Positions 47,678-59,900 of a stretch of 64,000 bases of DNA are shown piece after piece. Numbering within the stretch: position 1 is the first letter of the stretch; every line of letters starts with the position of its first letter. The notes under the pieces are model-generated. The model had not been told where the DNA came from. It was given only the letters and a program-made list of their open reading frames with translations, and made no database searches. Position numbers and translations under genes: made by a program. The stretch is from Orbilia blumenaviensis (taxonomy: Eukaryota; Ascomycota; Orbiliomycetes; Orbiliales; Orbiliaceae): assembly GCA_036872755.1 (NCBI GenBank), contig JAVHNS010000002.1, positions 3,596,001 through 3,660,000 on the forward strand, in the 5' to 3' direction.

Positions 47678-50600
47678 ATGGCAGAAGCGATCGGTCTTGC
47701 AAGTGGTATTCTAGCGCTTGCTTCAGCCGCCATAAAAACGACCCGAACGGTTGTCGAACTGATAAACGGCATCAAAGATGCGCCTGAACATATCAGCGAC
47801 CTTCAGTATGACGTCCAGGAACTTCACAGCATTCTCCTTCGACTTGAGACCGCAGAGAAGCACCGACAGGCTACCAACAAGTCGAATAATTCCAAATCCG
47901 GCTCTAAAGATGGCGCCGACGCGCCAGCAGATGATGAATCTGCAATCACAGATCAGCTGAAGCGCTGCAAGACCGTGCTTCAGGCTGTGGAGGTGGACTT
48001 GAAGCCTATACTTACCCAGATGGCTGGGAGCAAGAAGCAGATCGTTTGGGCGTCGGTCTGTATCGCTTTCACTGAGAAATCAATCAAGGACCACTCTGCG
48101 AGGTTGACGAAGGCGAAGGATGGCTTGGTGCTTACTCTGGTTCTTGATATCAGACGGTTAGTTTTCCCAACCAGTGCTTCCCTTTTTTTTAAATAGGATC
48201 TTTTTGTGGATTGTATATGATGGGACCTTCCAACCGTCGGTTGTAGTCGGCCCTGCGCCATAGCTATAGGACGAGGGTGCTAACAATATCTATATCTTCT
48301 GGCAATTAGCACCGTCTTCACTATATCAGCGAACCAGCAAGGCAACTCAGGGCCCTCGGCGGGCTCGGGTTCCGCTCCAGTCGCCGATGATCCTCCACCA
48401 GAGTATCCCGGCTTCGACCCGAAGATAAAACGTCGCGATAGTAATTTAATCCGCGAGGCCCGCAATTCAGTCATCAGTCGCTTCAAATCGACGAGCAGTA
48501 AAACGAACACGATCGAATCACGACAAGATGAAGTTTCTAAACAGGTCCCGACGTTCTCTCAGGTCATTACTTCAACGATGAATAATATGAGCAAGTCTGT
48601 TGAAAGCGAAACGAAAGGAGATTATAACATATCAACCTTCAAAATGCTCTGGCAGTATGATTTAGAGCAGGTGCAGTCGCTATGGAGTTTAGAAAAGGAA
48701 ACCGTCCAACATTTGAAGCGTATGCTCCCCCCTTTCATGGTGTTCTGCCACAAAGTATATATGACTCGAGTTGACTGATGGTACGTTATATATATAGGAG
48801 CGATTAACGACCATATGTGTGAAAGTAAGTCGAGTTGTGCGCTATATGTTAAAAATAGTGTGTATATATGAAGTGCTAACTGGGTGATGTTGGACAGTAT
48901 TCATTTCGTCTTTATCTGCCAACGCATCAACCATAGATGATATCAAAGACGCAGCAGAAGGAACACTCCGCTGGATCGATACAACCGACGAGTATGTTGG
49001 ATGGCGAGGGCCCGATGAACATAAATTCCTACTCCTGGAAGGTAAAGCAGGCTCTGGCAAAAGTGTCTTCACCAAGACGCTTTGCCAGCTTGTTACGCGG
49101 GACGGGCAACATTCGACGCCCAATCCAATGCTACTCTCCTATTTTTGTAATAAGAGAGTCCGCGCGCAGGAGTCTTGTGTTGGAATTTTGAAGGCTTTCA
49201 TATACCAGTACCTTCACGACAACAAGGGCGATTTTACGGCAGTATACAAGCAATGCAGGTCCCTCGAGGGCCATTGGGACCCAGCTCAGCCAGCCGGCTT
49301 CGAGTTCAACGTCACGAATCTTATGGACGTATTGATAACTATCCTACAAGTTTCCACCAGGCCGGTATACTGCGTCGTGGATGCTATGGACGAGTGTCAA
49401 CATGACGGAGATATGGAGGGGTTTCTGAAGCGTATACCAAGCATTCTCGAATCCAATGCTAATGCCAGGTTCTTCATGAGCTCACGGCCTGATTGGATTG
49501 CGGATAATGATATTTCCCATTTAAATCCGCTAAAGATCGTTCTACACCCCGATATCACGGAGAAGGATATATCTCAAGTAATCGAGCTTGAGCTGTGCAA
49601 GTTGCAGTCCAAGCTCACAATCGACCCGAGCGACAAGTCCGCCCTCAAAAAGAAACTCACGAATAAAGCCGAGGGAATGATGTTGTGGGTCGTTCTTGCC
49701 TTCCGCCGTATTCAAGATCGTATCAAAGGAATGCTCTCACCAACCCTTAAATGGCTCGAGCGAATGGTGGAGAAGCTTCCTCGAGAGATATTCGGAATGT
49801 ACGACCATATCATGGCCAGCATTAGAGAGAAGTATGGAAAGGCTCGTCATTCGCCGGGGGAAGTCGACTCGTCGTCTGAGGATGAAGAAGATGAGGAGAG
49901 CTCAAATCTGGCAGTATATGGAAAGTTGGTTCTTTGGGTCGCTCGGTCTGCACGCCCACTAACGGTCAAAGAGTTACAATTCGCTTTGGCATTGGATATG
50001 AAGGATACATGTCTTAGGGATATGAAGAAGAAGATTAACTGCGATATTGAGCGCGTGATCGGACGAATACCTTTCTTGGAAATAATATCGGCTGAACGAT
50101 TTTCCGAGTCGACCCAGGACGATCATGAAAAGGACGCCAGCAAGCCTATGTGGATGCCTAGGCAGGCTAGTATGCCTTCCTCAACAGTCAGATTCATACA
50201 TCAATCAGCGAGGGAGTACATCCTCAGAAGCGCCGATGCCCTAGATGAGAAGAAGAATTTGAAAGAAGATACGAGCTTTACATACCCAAAATTGGACGAT
50301 GCATGTATCGGTAATCTATGCGTCAATTTCCTCAGCTTTAGGGATTTTGACAACGGTCCGATCCGCCAGTTCAAAGAGCCCGTTCGCTTTAAAGAGGGAT
50401 TCAAAAAGTTCTTGGAAGAATATGGATTCCTGGAATACAGTTCCTCTTACTGGGCTTACCATCTCAACCGGGCGCCGAATCTAGACGATGCTACAAAAGC
50501 TCATGTAGCAGATTGGATCTGTAATCGGAAGAATAACATGCGTGTATTCGCCCAGACGATGAACTTCGCCATGACTTCCAGGTGGGTTGACTTTGTAGAT

Positions 50601-51801
50601 GGTGAATTCGGTCTCCTGGCAGCGGCTGGCAGCGGTATCAGATGGTTGACAGAGTACCTTATCGAGCAAAAGCACGACCTCAACGAACGCGATGAATACG
50701 GTCGAACCCCGTACATGTTGTCCAATGGGCGTGGGCACAGTGAATGCGCAGACCTGCTGGTTGAAGCAGGGGCCGATACGGGAATGGACTTTCTGATACC
50801 TTTCCCTGGTAGATTCCCTGACTACCATGGGTTGATCTGTCGGCTCCCCGTGAAGAACATCAAGGAATTTCTCGACAACATTCAAAAAGACGGCACCAAT
50901 ATTCCACTTGATCAACCAGATGAATTTGGACGCCCAATCGTTTTCTATGCCTGCTCAAGAGGGGATACGGAGCTTCTGACTGAAATACTCAAGTTAAACC
51001 CGTCTCTTGATTTTAAGGATAAATACGGACGGCTACCCATCGATGTGACACTTAACTTGGAATGTCGAGATATGGTCCTTGCGAAGATGAAGAAGGATGG
51101 AATCAAAACCACTCCTGCAATGTTGAAAAAAGTTCCATGCATGCACGACATTTTTAGCTATGAAATGGTCTATTTCGAGCAAACCCTCTTTTGTGAATTC
51201 TGTGGTCGAGGACTGCATACATTTTACTTCCGTAAGTTCCTATCCTCTGTTTTTTCCCTACTGTCTCACTCTATCTTGTCTTCGTTACTTTATTGGCAAG
51301 CCAAGTTTGGTAAAAAGCTGACCTTTTCTTTCCTACTTGATTACAGATTGTTGCGGATGCTCCAATGAGGACGAAGGCTTCAACGTATGTAGACAATGTC
51401 ACGACCAGGGCAAGTCTTGTTTACAACCAGGTCACAAGCTTCTCGGTCGAGCAAGGGCAGACTGGCTGGTATCGTCGCTCGACTATACCCCGCACATGGC
51501 CGACGTTACGCTTGAATCTCCGATCAGATGGACCCTCGAAAATGTTGGCGATGATGATGATGACGACGACGACGACGATAGTGATGATGACAATGAGGAA
51601 GATAATACTGGAAGGAATTCGAATCCACCAATACCGCGCCAGGATCTCGAGGAGATCACACCAGTGGAAACATCAAACCAGGAACCAACTGTAATTTACG
51701 AGGGAAAGGAGAAGGTCAAAGAGAAAGAAACAGCAGTAGTGAGAGTCCAGCCTGTGGACGAAGAAAAAGGTGCAGGCTGTTGCAAGTGCACGATACAGTA
51801 G
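47678..51801 (+). CDS. NLR-type protein: PigL_N/HeLo-like, NACHT, ankyrin, ZZ finger, CaaX-like end
   Basis: Fungal STAND/NLR receptor candidate, likely in self/non-self recognition or programmed cell death (known for the class, inferred here). Exons 47678-48156, 48310-48719, 48798-48824 (27 nt), 48898-51231 and 51347-51801 give 1234 aa. The N terminus, MAEAIGLASGILALASAAI, is the fungal PigL_N/HeLo-like death-effector-type pattern. NACHT follows: Walker A GKAGSGKS (354-361), Walker B VVDAMDEC (Asp467 onward), then MLWVVLAFRRIQ and a winged-helix-like region. Ankyrin-like repeats lie at about 878-1000 (DEYGRTPYMLSNGRGHSE). A ZZ-type zinc finger at about 1075-1120 (CEFC, CCGC, CRQC, PGH) spans the last intron. 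A poly-Asp run and an acidic tail precede the final GCCKCTIQ, a CaaX-type sequence with neighbouring cysteines. Exon 3 boundaries were chosen because only they keep frame into the NACHT. Confidence 0.88.
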
Positions 51802-53321
51802 TAGGTTTTTATCCATACGTGAGTAGGTATTTCGACTTTGGTTTAGTCCGACCCAAGCTGTTTTTATTCATGCATCTGAACTGGGTTTTTTGAGATTGAG
51901 CGAGCGCCAGCCTTGGAGTGTCATTTATGATATTTATGTAATATCTTCACAAATCTGCTGATAGTCATATAAGTTTTCTTTTCTACCTTAACAAATCCAA
52001 GGAGTACGAACTCAAGTCATATGTGTACTTTTTCACATATATCGATGTCGCGACATCTCAAGGCCCTCTGATCCGGCGGACTTTTCGTTGAATTAATAGA
52101 CATATTCGGTACAAGTGTTTGACGGTTCCAAAGAAGGAAAAATATAAAAAATATACACACATGTACAGGTACAAGCATATAGAAGTATATGTATAAGAGA
52201 AGAAAAGGGAAAAATGGGGGGGTTATAAGTAATATACAGACAGGGAGGAATTGGGTACTCGCGGATTAATTATAAGCTAGCGGCTGGGAAGCTTACTCAA
52301 TGCCCCGCCAAGCACATGCTGCTAAAAAACCCTGAGCCCTGAGTGTGCGCTAACACCGCAACAGTAAAAACACTAACTCTACACAACTCATTAGAACCAA
52401 GTTGTGCACAAAACTATCCGAGATATAATGATATCAATACCCACCATGGCTTGTATGTATATATATATATACGGGGCGCTGCTAATGGTTTATTAAGCCT
52501 TCTGCGCCCTACGTATCCTAGAAATGAGGCTTGGTCCCACCGGCCGGAAAGATTTCAGGTAAACGCGGCGTATAAACTTCTTCATCGACTCCACCTCTCT
52601 CGTTCTGACCACCGCTTCGCGAAACAGGCTGCATATATGGTGGCCCTCGACCCCGTGCGAGTCGAGATCCATTACGGCGTCGAGAGTTGTGATTTCGCCT
52701 GATGTAATGTCGCCAGTGCAGGGCATTTTTATGGTTTCTTTCCCCCTCTCCCTCAGATAATATCCCCTGGGGGGTTTCCGCGCTCAAAGGTACTTTCGAA
52801 TTGAGCAATTGTATGTAGTTGGGTATATAGAAAAGTTCAAGATTTTGTGGGAATATTGAATATCAAATCCAAAGCTTGAGGGAATCGATTTGGAGGGTAC
52901 GTATCCACATTTAAGTCAAATTCACTAACCCCTTTAAAGTAAAGCCTGCGAGGTCTAGGCCCGCAAATTCGCGAAAGCTGGCCCCTCCCATTCCCCTTCC
53001 CATCTGCTGGCTTCACTTGGTTCATATATAATAAAGAAGTTGGGGCATGCCATCGTCTACTTTCTTGCCTCCTTTTTGAAAATCTTTACTTTGGGCATGA
53101 CAAAGGGGAAAATTCGATGCATAGCTAAAACATTGGCCCCAACGCATAACGTCGGGTTTGGTGAGAAATAGATGGTTGGACTGCTGGAGAAACAGTGGGA
53201 GATATCTGCAGGTATCCCGTTTCAGATACTTTCCAACCGGGTCTCATGCAAAGTTTCCCGATTGAGTCAAAAGATACCATTAAGTACATGTGGCATCTTT
53301 TCTCTTTTATCCTTTCTCTCC

Positions 53322-53340
53322 TTTTTTTTTTTTTTTTTTT
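53322..53340. repeat. T19 homopolymer
   Basis: Uninterrupted T run between the NLR and SWI5 genes. Confidence 0.8.
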
Positions 53341-53779
53341 CTTAAATTTTTTCATTTTGCTTTATATCCTTCTTAGTCGATGTTCAGATAATGGCTGTCC
53401 TAACCTGGCCTGGAAGCAAGCTACTTGAAATAATACTTTGATAGACGACCCAACTAATATTGGGATGTAGTACCAATTAAGTTACTTAAGGCGCGTTTAT
53501 TTGTAAGTTACACTGCATCCCCAGAAATGTGCATGTTTGCGCGGGAAACTAAGGTCAGCATATACAATTCAAGGTTACACAAACTTGAAGAATTTTAGTA
53601 GACGGTATGGTACCATAAATACAGTTGGTTTGGTATGTCGGGCACTATATAGCTACGTATACAGTGCCGTTACGTCGTAGCCCTGTCAACTCGTAAAAAC
53701 CCCTGGAGATCTCAACAGTTATAATACATACATGGACTTTGTTTGGGGGGTTGATAATAAGAAGAATACAAAGTTCGCC

Positions 53780-53800
53780 AAAAAAAAAAAAAAAAAAAAA
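53780..53800. repeat. A21 homopolymer
   Basis: Longest homopolymer in the window. With the T19 run 440 bp upstream it brackets a short segment as complementary tracts; no coding relic is seen between them. Confidence 0.8.
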
Positions 53801-54477
53801 GAATAAGAAGGGAGAAATTTTGGGAAGCCTCCAATTGACCAAGCGTCGGCAATTCTGTTGGATCTTATTTGCTACCCAGCCTGCTGATTGGGCGTTGCCT
53901 GGCGTTTACCGACGCAAGATTACATCACGATATATAGCAGGAGCTCAGGACAGATGCCATGATAAGTGCGTACCTGAAATTGATATATCGGTTTACCAAC
54001 TCTGAAGTTTATTCTCTTAAGAAGTGGCCGGTTGTTTATGTTTCTCGAAAGATATATTTATAGATGAGACACCCCCGGAGCTCCGGATTCTATGTGCTGT
54101 ACATCTTTTTAACTCAACAGATACGATAGATGCAGATGTACCACACGATCAGGAATATACACGCGGGTTGGACGATTCATCGATTGTGTCATTAGGTAAC
54201 CTCAGTGCCTCGTGGTGGATTCTCTTTGGTTGCGTTCATAGGATTATTATCATTACCTAGTCCTTGTATGGCGTATATGCACAGTTGTACATGTAGTCAA
54301 CAGCGCCTGGTACCGAGACCGGTGCATGTGCATATTGTGCCTAGTCGCACTTACATCTCTCTATTTTTCCCTTTCCTACGAAAATCGAAGGGTAAACTAC
54401 CACGACCAAGCCCAGCAGTCCCCAAGCCTTTCCAGTCTTCGGCTTTTCAAAGTAAGGAAGAAAAACAATAAACAAAT

Positions 54478-55044
54478 TCAATCCTTCTCCGTCACACCAA
54501 ACTCTGCAGAGTAGCGGTATTAGTTCCTCAATATCCGTAGTATATCCAACTCGAGGCGGAAAAGAAAACTTGTAAAGAGTGGGACTAACCTCCAAGCACC
54601 TGTTTCAATCCAACCCCTCTTTCATCAGCGATCATCCCAATGAGGTGTAGACCTACATCTCTGATCTCGTTGAAATCATGGAGAAGTTTGATATGCTGTT
54701 GGATGGTTGCTTTTGATGGGTTTCTATTATATTAAGTTCCAAGAGCAAAAAATGGTCAGAATGAGGATATTCTAGAAGGAGAGTAGCCTAATAGGAGATA
54801 TTGATGAGGGTATACTCAAGCTTTCCGGTCGTGGAGGAGATCTGTGATTTCACGGTCTCGAGCTGGGATTCAAGAGCGGATATTTGTGAGAGGAGTGAGT
54901 CCTATAATCTCAAATGCCTGGTCTCAGTATTTTCTGCATACATCTCTTTCGGATTCCCTGACATACACGGTATTTCAGCTCTTTAGCGGACAAATTTGAG
55001 TCTTCAGTAGACGGAACAGAAGGTGGAGATTGCTGGGATGTCAT
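54478..55044 (-). CDS. SWI5: DNA recombination/repair protein Swi5 (Sae3 homologue)
   Basis: Small nuclear accessory factor that, with Sfr1/Mei5, stimulates Rad51/Dmc1 strand exchange. It is easily missed because no exon exceeds 134 nt. Exons 55044-54967, 54901-54816, 54723-54590 and 54503-54478 give 107 aa. The first two encode a short tail (MTSQQSPPSVPSTEDSN) and a predicted coiled coil (LLSQISALESQLETVKSQ). The third encodes the signature block NPSKATIQQHIKLLHDFNEI, RDVGLHLIGMIADERGV, which is the core of the Swi5 family. The last exon ends FGVTEKD, matching the usual (F)G-x-acidic terminus. Splice sites are good (donors GTATGT, GTATAC, GTTAGT; acceptors TATAG, AATAG, TGCAG). It is head-to-head with BMT5. 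Confidence 0.92.
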
Positions 55045-55340
55045 CGTGGTATGTTTATCTGATGACCCTTAGCGTAGCCTTGTCGCGTGGTTGTCGGCCC
55101 GTGGTTTTTAATTGGGGAAGCTTAAGTGGTCTAGACGTGGAGTTTTGTGTTGGAACGTGTTATCATTTTAATGTGGTTAAGCGGCGCTCTTTCGGACATC
55201 CTCGGTGTCTGTTTTCCCATTTTTGAAAATATCCAATTGGAACCGTTAGGAAATTCAGCCTTCATCCTCTCTTTCTATACTTACTCAGAAACATTATATT
55301 CCGACGTTGGAGGGCGTTGGATAACAGAACCGACCATGCG
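55045..55340. promoter_or_regulatory. Short shared promoter between SWI5 and BMT5
   Basis: Only 296 bp separate the two start codons on opposite strands, so both promoters and 5' UTRs must fit here or overlap the neighbouring gene. No TATA box is obvious near either start. Confidence 0.6.
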
Positions 55341-56249
55341 ATGAAACATAAAAAAAATCTCCAAGGCAAGCGCAAGCCTTCACATCCACTCAAACCCCAC
55401 CATCCCTCCAAGATCACCAAACCATCCTCATCAAAGACAAAAAACAATGGCCATGGAGGCGCCAAACCAAAGACTTCGTCATCATCGGCATACTCCACCC
55501 GTCCAATAATCCCCTTCACACCGACCTCCACCCTCCTACTGATCGGTGAAGGCGACTTCTCATTCACAAATTCCTTGGTATCCTCCACACCACCGCACAT
55601 ATCCCCTTCAACCGTCATAACCACAACCACGAACGACACCGAAGCCGTAACCTGCGAGAAATACCCACACGCCGAGGAAACGATATCATCCCTAAAATCC
55701 TCCGGCCACAAAATCCACTTCTCACTAGATATCACCAAGAAACTTCCAAAATCAATAGCCTCGCAGAAATACAACTGTATAATATTCAACTTCCCACATG
55801 TTGGCGGTCTTTCGACACATCTCGACCGTCAGATCCGTTCGAATCAGGAATTGATCCTTTCGTTTTTGAAGGCTTCGGTACCGTTGCTTTCGCCAGATGG
55901 TGGGATTGATGATGGGTCCGGGAACATTGTGATTACGCTGTTCAGTGGGAAGCCGTACGATGACTGGAATGTTAAGGAGCTGGCGAAGAGTGTGGGATTG
56001 GAGTGTGTTAGGAGTTTTAAGTTCGATGCTACGATTTATGAAGGGTACAAACATGTGAGGACCATTGGGTTTAGAGAGCGGGAAGGGGATTGGAAGGGTG
56101 AGGAGAGAGGGGCTAGGAGCTATATCTTTGCGGTTAAAGATGATGGCAGGAAGAAGAAGAGCCGGAAGAAGGGTGGGGATAAGAACGGTGGTAACAATTC
56201 GAAGACTAAGGGAAAGGACTTCGATGACGATGACGACGATGACGAGTAG
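55341..56249 (+). CDS. BMT5: 25S rRNA (uridine-N3) methyltransferase, BMT5-like
   Basis: SAM-dependent Rossmann-fold methyltransferase (DUF2431 family). The yeast member Bmt5 makes m3U in 25S rRNA in the nucleolus. Single exon, 302 aa; the frame is open upstream but the first ATG is at 55341 (MKHKKNLQGKRKP). A basic Lys/Pro/Ser N terminus of ~60 residues fits nucleolar targeting. The SAM-binding motif LLLIGEGDFSFTNSL is at about residues 65-79, followed by EKYPHAEETISSLKSSG, FNFPHVGG (the family's catalytic region) and FDATIYEGYKHVRTIGF. The tail is Lys-rich (KKKSRKKGG) and ends in a poly-Asp run. All family blocks are present. Confidence 0.93.
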   Translation: MKHKKNLQGKRKPSHPLKPHHPSKITKPSSSKTKNNGHGGAKPKTSSSSAYSTRPIIPFTPTSTLLLIGEGDFSFTNSLVSSTPPHISPSTVITTTTNDTEAVTCEKYPHAEETISSLKSSGHKIHFSLDITKKLPKSIASQKYNCIIFNFPHVGGLSTHLDRQIRSNQELILSFLKASVPLLSPDGGIDDGSGNIVITLFSGKPYDDWNVKELAKSVGLECVRSFKFDATIYEGYKHVRTIGFREREGDWKGEERGARSYIFAVKDDGRKKKSRKKGGDKNGGNNSKTKGKDFDDDDDDDE

Positions 56250-56934
56250 ATGTGTATCATATATTTTATTGGAGTTATACGGTCATGGGTTGCTTCTGCC
56301 GTTTTGTTCAGGCTTGAGGGGTATGTATAATAGGAAATAACATAATATATTGACGATTCGATCGTATCATTGGTTGATTCTACACTTAAAAATACTCTAA
56401 CATAAGAGTCGAGGGTTATCAAAAGATATATACAAGGAAAGAGTAAAAAAAGTCCAGAATGCCCTGGCCGTCAGATCGTCTTCGTCCCCGAAACCAAACA
56501 ACAAGAAAGAAAAAAAAAGATAGTAAAAGCGTTTTTCTTCATTAAAAGGATAGTAAGTATTGAGTAGTAGAAAGTAGTAAAAGAGAAGAAATGTGGCCCG
56601 CTGGCTGGTAAACAAACAGGGAAGGTTCTGTGAGTAGAGCGTTGCAAGCTAATCGAAAGGCAGCTTTTTTAGGGTAGATAGGTATTAACATAAAACACTA
56701 TGCATATGCAGACAATAATGCTTGGTGGGACGATTAAAGAGCATGACGAGGTATCATATCGCGGCCTCACCAATAACCCAACTCGCGTGGTAAGGTATGG
56801 GAGAATCGCTTTTTTGTAAAACATAAAACCGACCGAAAAAGAAAATAAAAAGATAGAAACGCTAAAAGCCAAACCTTGTGCACATTGAAGACTTTTATAA
56901 ACTCATCAAAAAAGAGGGGACGGTCTTGGAGCTC
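56250..56934. other. Convergent 3' intergenic region
   Basis: AT-rich 685 bp between the stop codons of BMT5 (plus) and the ABCB exporter (minus). It includes A-rich tracts near 56508-56520 and several ATAAAA sequences usable as polyadenylation signals. No gene is seen. Confidence 0.55.
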
Positions 56935-59900
56935 TTAATTGGTCTTTCCCAATCCCTGCAATTTGACCAATTCGGCATAACGTCCCTTGAGCGCCATAAG
57001 GTCTTGATGCGTTCCGGACTCAACGATCTTGCCTTGGTCGAAGACGTATATGACATCGGCATTCTGGATGGTGCTGAGTCTGTGGGCGACGCAGATAGTA
57101 GTCCTTCCCGCGCGGGCGTTGTCGAGGGCAGCTTGGACGACCTTTTCGGATTCACTGTCGAGGGCAGAGGTGGCCTCGTCGAGGAGACTGTAAACATAGT
57201 ATGTTAGCGCTTCATTCATATAAAAGCGAGCGAGTTAAAAGAAGGACTGGAGAAAGAACATACAGAATCTTGGGGTTTCGGATCAATGCCCTTGCGATTG
57301 CGATTCTCTGTTTCTGGCCACCGGACAACAAAACGCCTCTGGACCCACAAATAGTTTGGAAACCATCAGGCAATGTCATAATGAAGTCGTAAATATTGGC
57401 GTCTTTGCAAGCTTGGAAAATTTCCTCGTCGGTAACTTCGTCTCTGAGAGCTCCTAGGACGATGTTATGCTTGATGGTACCCTGGTATAAAGTAGGTTCC
57501 TGTGAAACCAATGCCATGTGAGAACGGAGGTCCTTGATGTTGATATCGGAGATTTCCTGGTCATCGAGAGTAATTGAGCCGGCGAGAGGGTTGTAGAAAC
57601 GTTCGATTAAACTGATCGTAGTTGACTTTCCGCAACCACTAGGACCGACAAGAGCGACGTATTGACCTGGCTTAACTGTCAAAGAAAGACCACGGAGGAC
57701 AGGCTGAGTAGGACGAGTTGGATAGCGGAAGTGAACGTCGTGGAATTCGATTGTTCCCTCAACGTGATCGAGCTTAGAACCCTCCTCTGACCAACTGTCG
57801 ATTTCTGGCTTGCGGTCAAACAATTCCTTGAGGGTCTGTGCCGCGTGCTTGGCTTTGCCCATATCTGGGGAGAAGGAGAAGATTGTACCAGCGGACTGGG
57901 CACCGAAAATAACAGCAGTAAAGCAGACGAAGAACTGGAAAATCGAGAGTTCGTACTGGGAAATCAACTTTCCACCCCACCAGAATCCCAAGGCGACGCA
58001 AAGGAAGACAAAGGATTGGGACATGGCGTAGAGGGAGGAGGACTTGAGGGTGTTCTTGAAGGATCGCTTTTCTTGGACGAGAAGCTGATTGTGATAATTT
58101 GTAAGAACATCCTTTTCACGAGTCAGAGTAGCGACGGTACGAATGCTTGAAGTAGCCTCACAAGCGTAACTAGCGCTCTTCTCATAAGCAGCTTTGGCGG
58201 TGGATTCGAAGCGGGCAAGGATCCAGAAGCGGAAGAAACCACAGGCCAGAAGGATGGGAACAGTAGCAATGACAACGAGGGCGAGTTTCCATGCAATAGC
58301 GAGGGAGAGAACGAACGATGCAATCAGTGTGGTCAGAACAATACTAATAGTACCGAGCGTAGCACCGGAAAGACCTGCAAGGAAGGTTGTCTCAGTCGAA
58401 AGGAGAGTGGTGAGGGCACCGGATGTGTGGCGTTCATCGTCAAAGTAAGAGATGTCCTGGCGCAAGAGGGTTCTGAAAGCCTGGATACGAACACGTTTAA
58501 CGAGTTTCTCAGAGCAGTAGGCGAATGCGACACCCTGACCAGTGTAGGAGATAAGCTGGGTAGCAGCGAGCATGATGTACATTGCGGACCAGAAATTGAC
58601 TTCCTTTTCGATCTTGTCTCGTTGGGTCCTGGGATCAAGAGAAAGGGCTCCGATGGATTTGGCAAAGAGGACGGACTGGACTGGGTAACCACCACCTGCA
58701 ACGATACAGAGGAGGACACCAACAAACATGAGCAGCTTCTCGGTTTTGTTGTAAGAACCAATAAGCTTGATCAAGGTCCAAAGACTGTACTGAACAGTAA
58801 CCTCATCAGGCTTGGCGGCGAGAGCAGCGCTGGCGACAGACTTAGAGGTATCGGCGCGGTTCAGGCGGTGGGCCATTTCAACATCATCGGGATCAACTTC
58901 TGCCATGCTAGCCTTAGTACGAGTGCGTTGGAGCTTGAGTTCTTCAGCAGCTTCAGCAAGTTTCTCATCATCTTCATCTTCAGCCGGTCGCTCTTTGGTT
59001 TCCTGGAACTTCTGGGCTTCGACAAGCATGTAGTATGGACCTTTGGCTTCCAACAGGTCGTCGTGTCGGCCTTGTTCGACAATGCGACCTTGGGACATGA
59101 CAACGATGTTATCTGCGTTCTTGATGGTAGAGAGACGATGGGCGATGATAATAGATGTACGGTTCTGTGCAGCCTTGTCGAGGGCAGCCTGGACGATACC
59201 CTCACTTCGTGTATCCAAAGCGCTAGTAGCTTCATCCAAAAGCAAGATTTTAGGATCACTAACGATCGCACGAGCAATAGCAATACGTTGCTTCTGGCCA
59301 CCGGAGAGGGAAAATCCACGTTCACCAACGTTGGTTTCATAAGCATCGGGAAGAGAAGAGATAAACTGGGCGGCATTGGACATCTCGCAGGCTTGTTCGA
59401 TAAGCTCACGCTTCTTATCATCAGCGGCATTTTCGTATGGAGTACCGATAAGACCGAAAGCAACATTGGCGTAAATAGTAGCATTGAAAAGAACCGGTTC
59501 CTGCTGCACGAGTGAGACGTTTTCTCTCAACCAGCGAAGGTTAAGAGCCTTGATATCCCGACCGTCAAGAAGAACTTGTCCTCCAACAGGGTCATAGAAA
59601 CGCTCGACGAGACCAACGATAGTACTCTTTCCGCTACCGGATGCACCAACAAGGGCAGTAGTTTTTCCAGCAGGGATCTTAAGATTCATGTCTTCGATAA
59701 CCACAACCTCAGGACGGGATGGGTAGATATGCTTGATACCAACGAGTTCAATATCACCCTTGAGGTCTTCAATCTTTGCACCATCATCAGTGCTTGGGTC
59801 CAAGGGTGACACACGGTCAATGGTTCCGTAGATTTTGGCAGCGGCGGCGACGGCAGTAGTCATTGCCTGGACGTGTGGAGCCACACCACCCAGACTGAAG

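Larger units (their letters stand above)
51802..54477. other. Intergenic, 2.7 kb; no firm gene
   Basis: Lies between the ends of the NLR (plus) and SWI5 (minus). Open frames are short. Two overlapping minus-strand frames at 52493-52808 and one at 52837-53025 have ordinary composition but no domain and no convincing splice joins. Homopolymers occur at 53322-53340 (T19) and 53780-53800 (A21). No tRNA or mobile-element signature was recognised. Confidence 0.5.

Noticed and set aside
52493..53025. Possible small minus-strand gene between the NLR and SWI5
   Set aside because: Three short frames cannot be joined convincingly by splicing, and none matches a family I know.
58427..59515. 362-codon open frame antisense to the ABCB exporter
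   Set aside because: Lies wholly inside the exporter's coding exon and has no recognisable domain; another codon-bias shadow.
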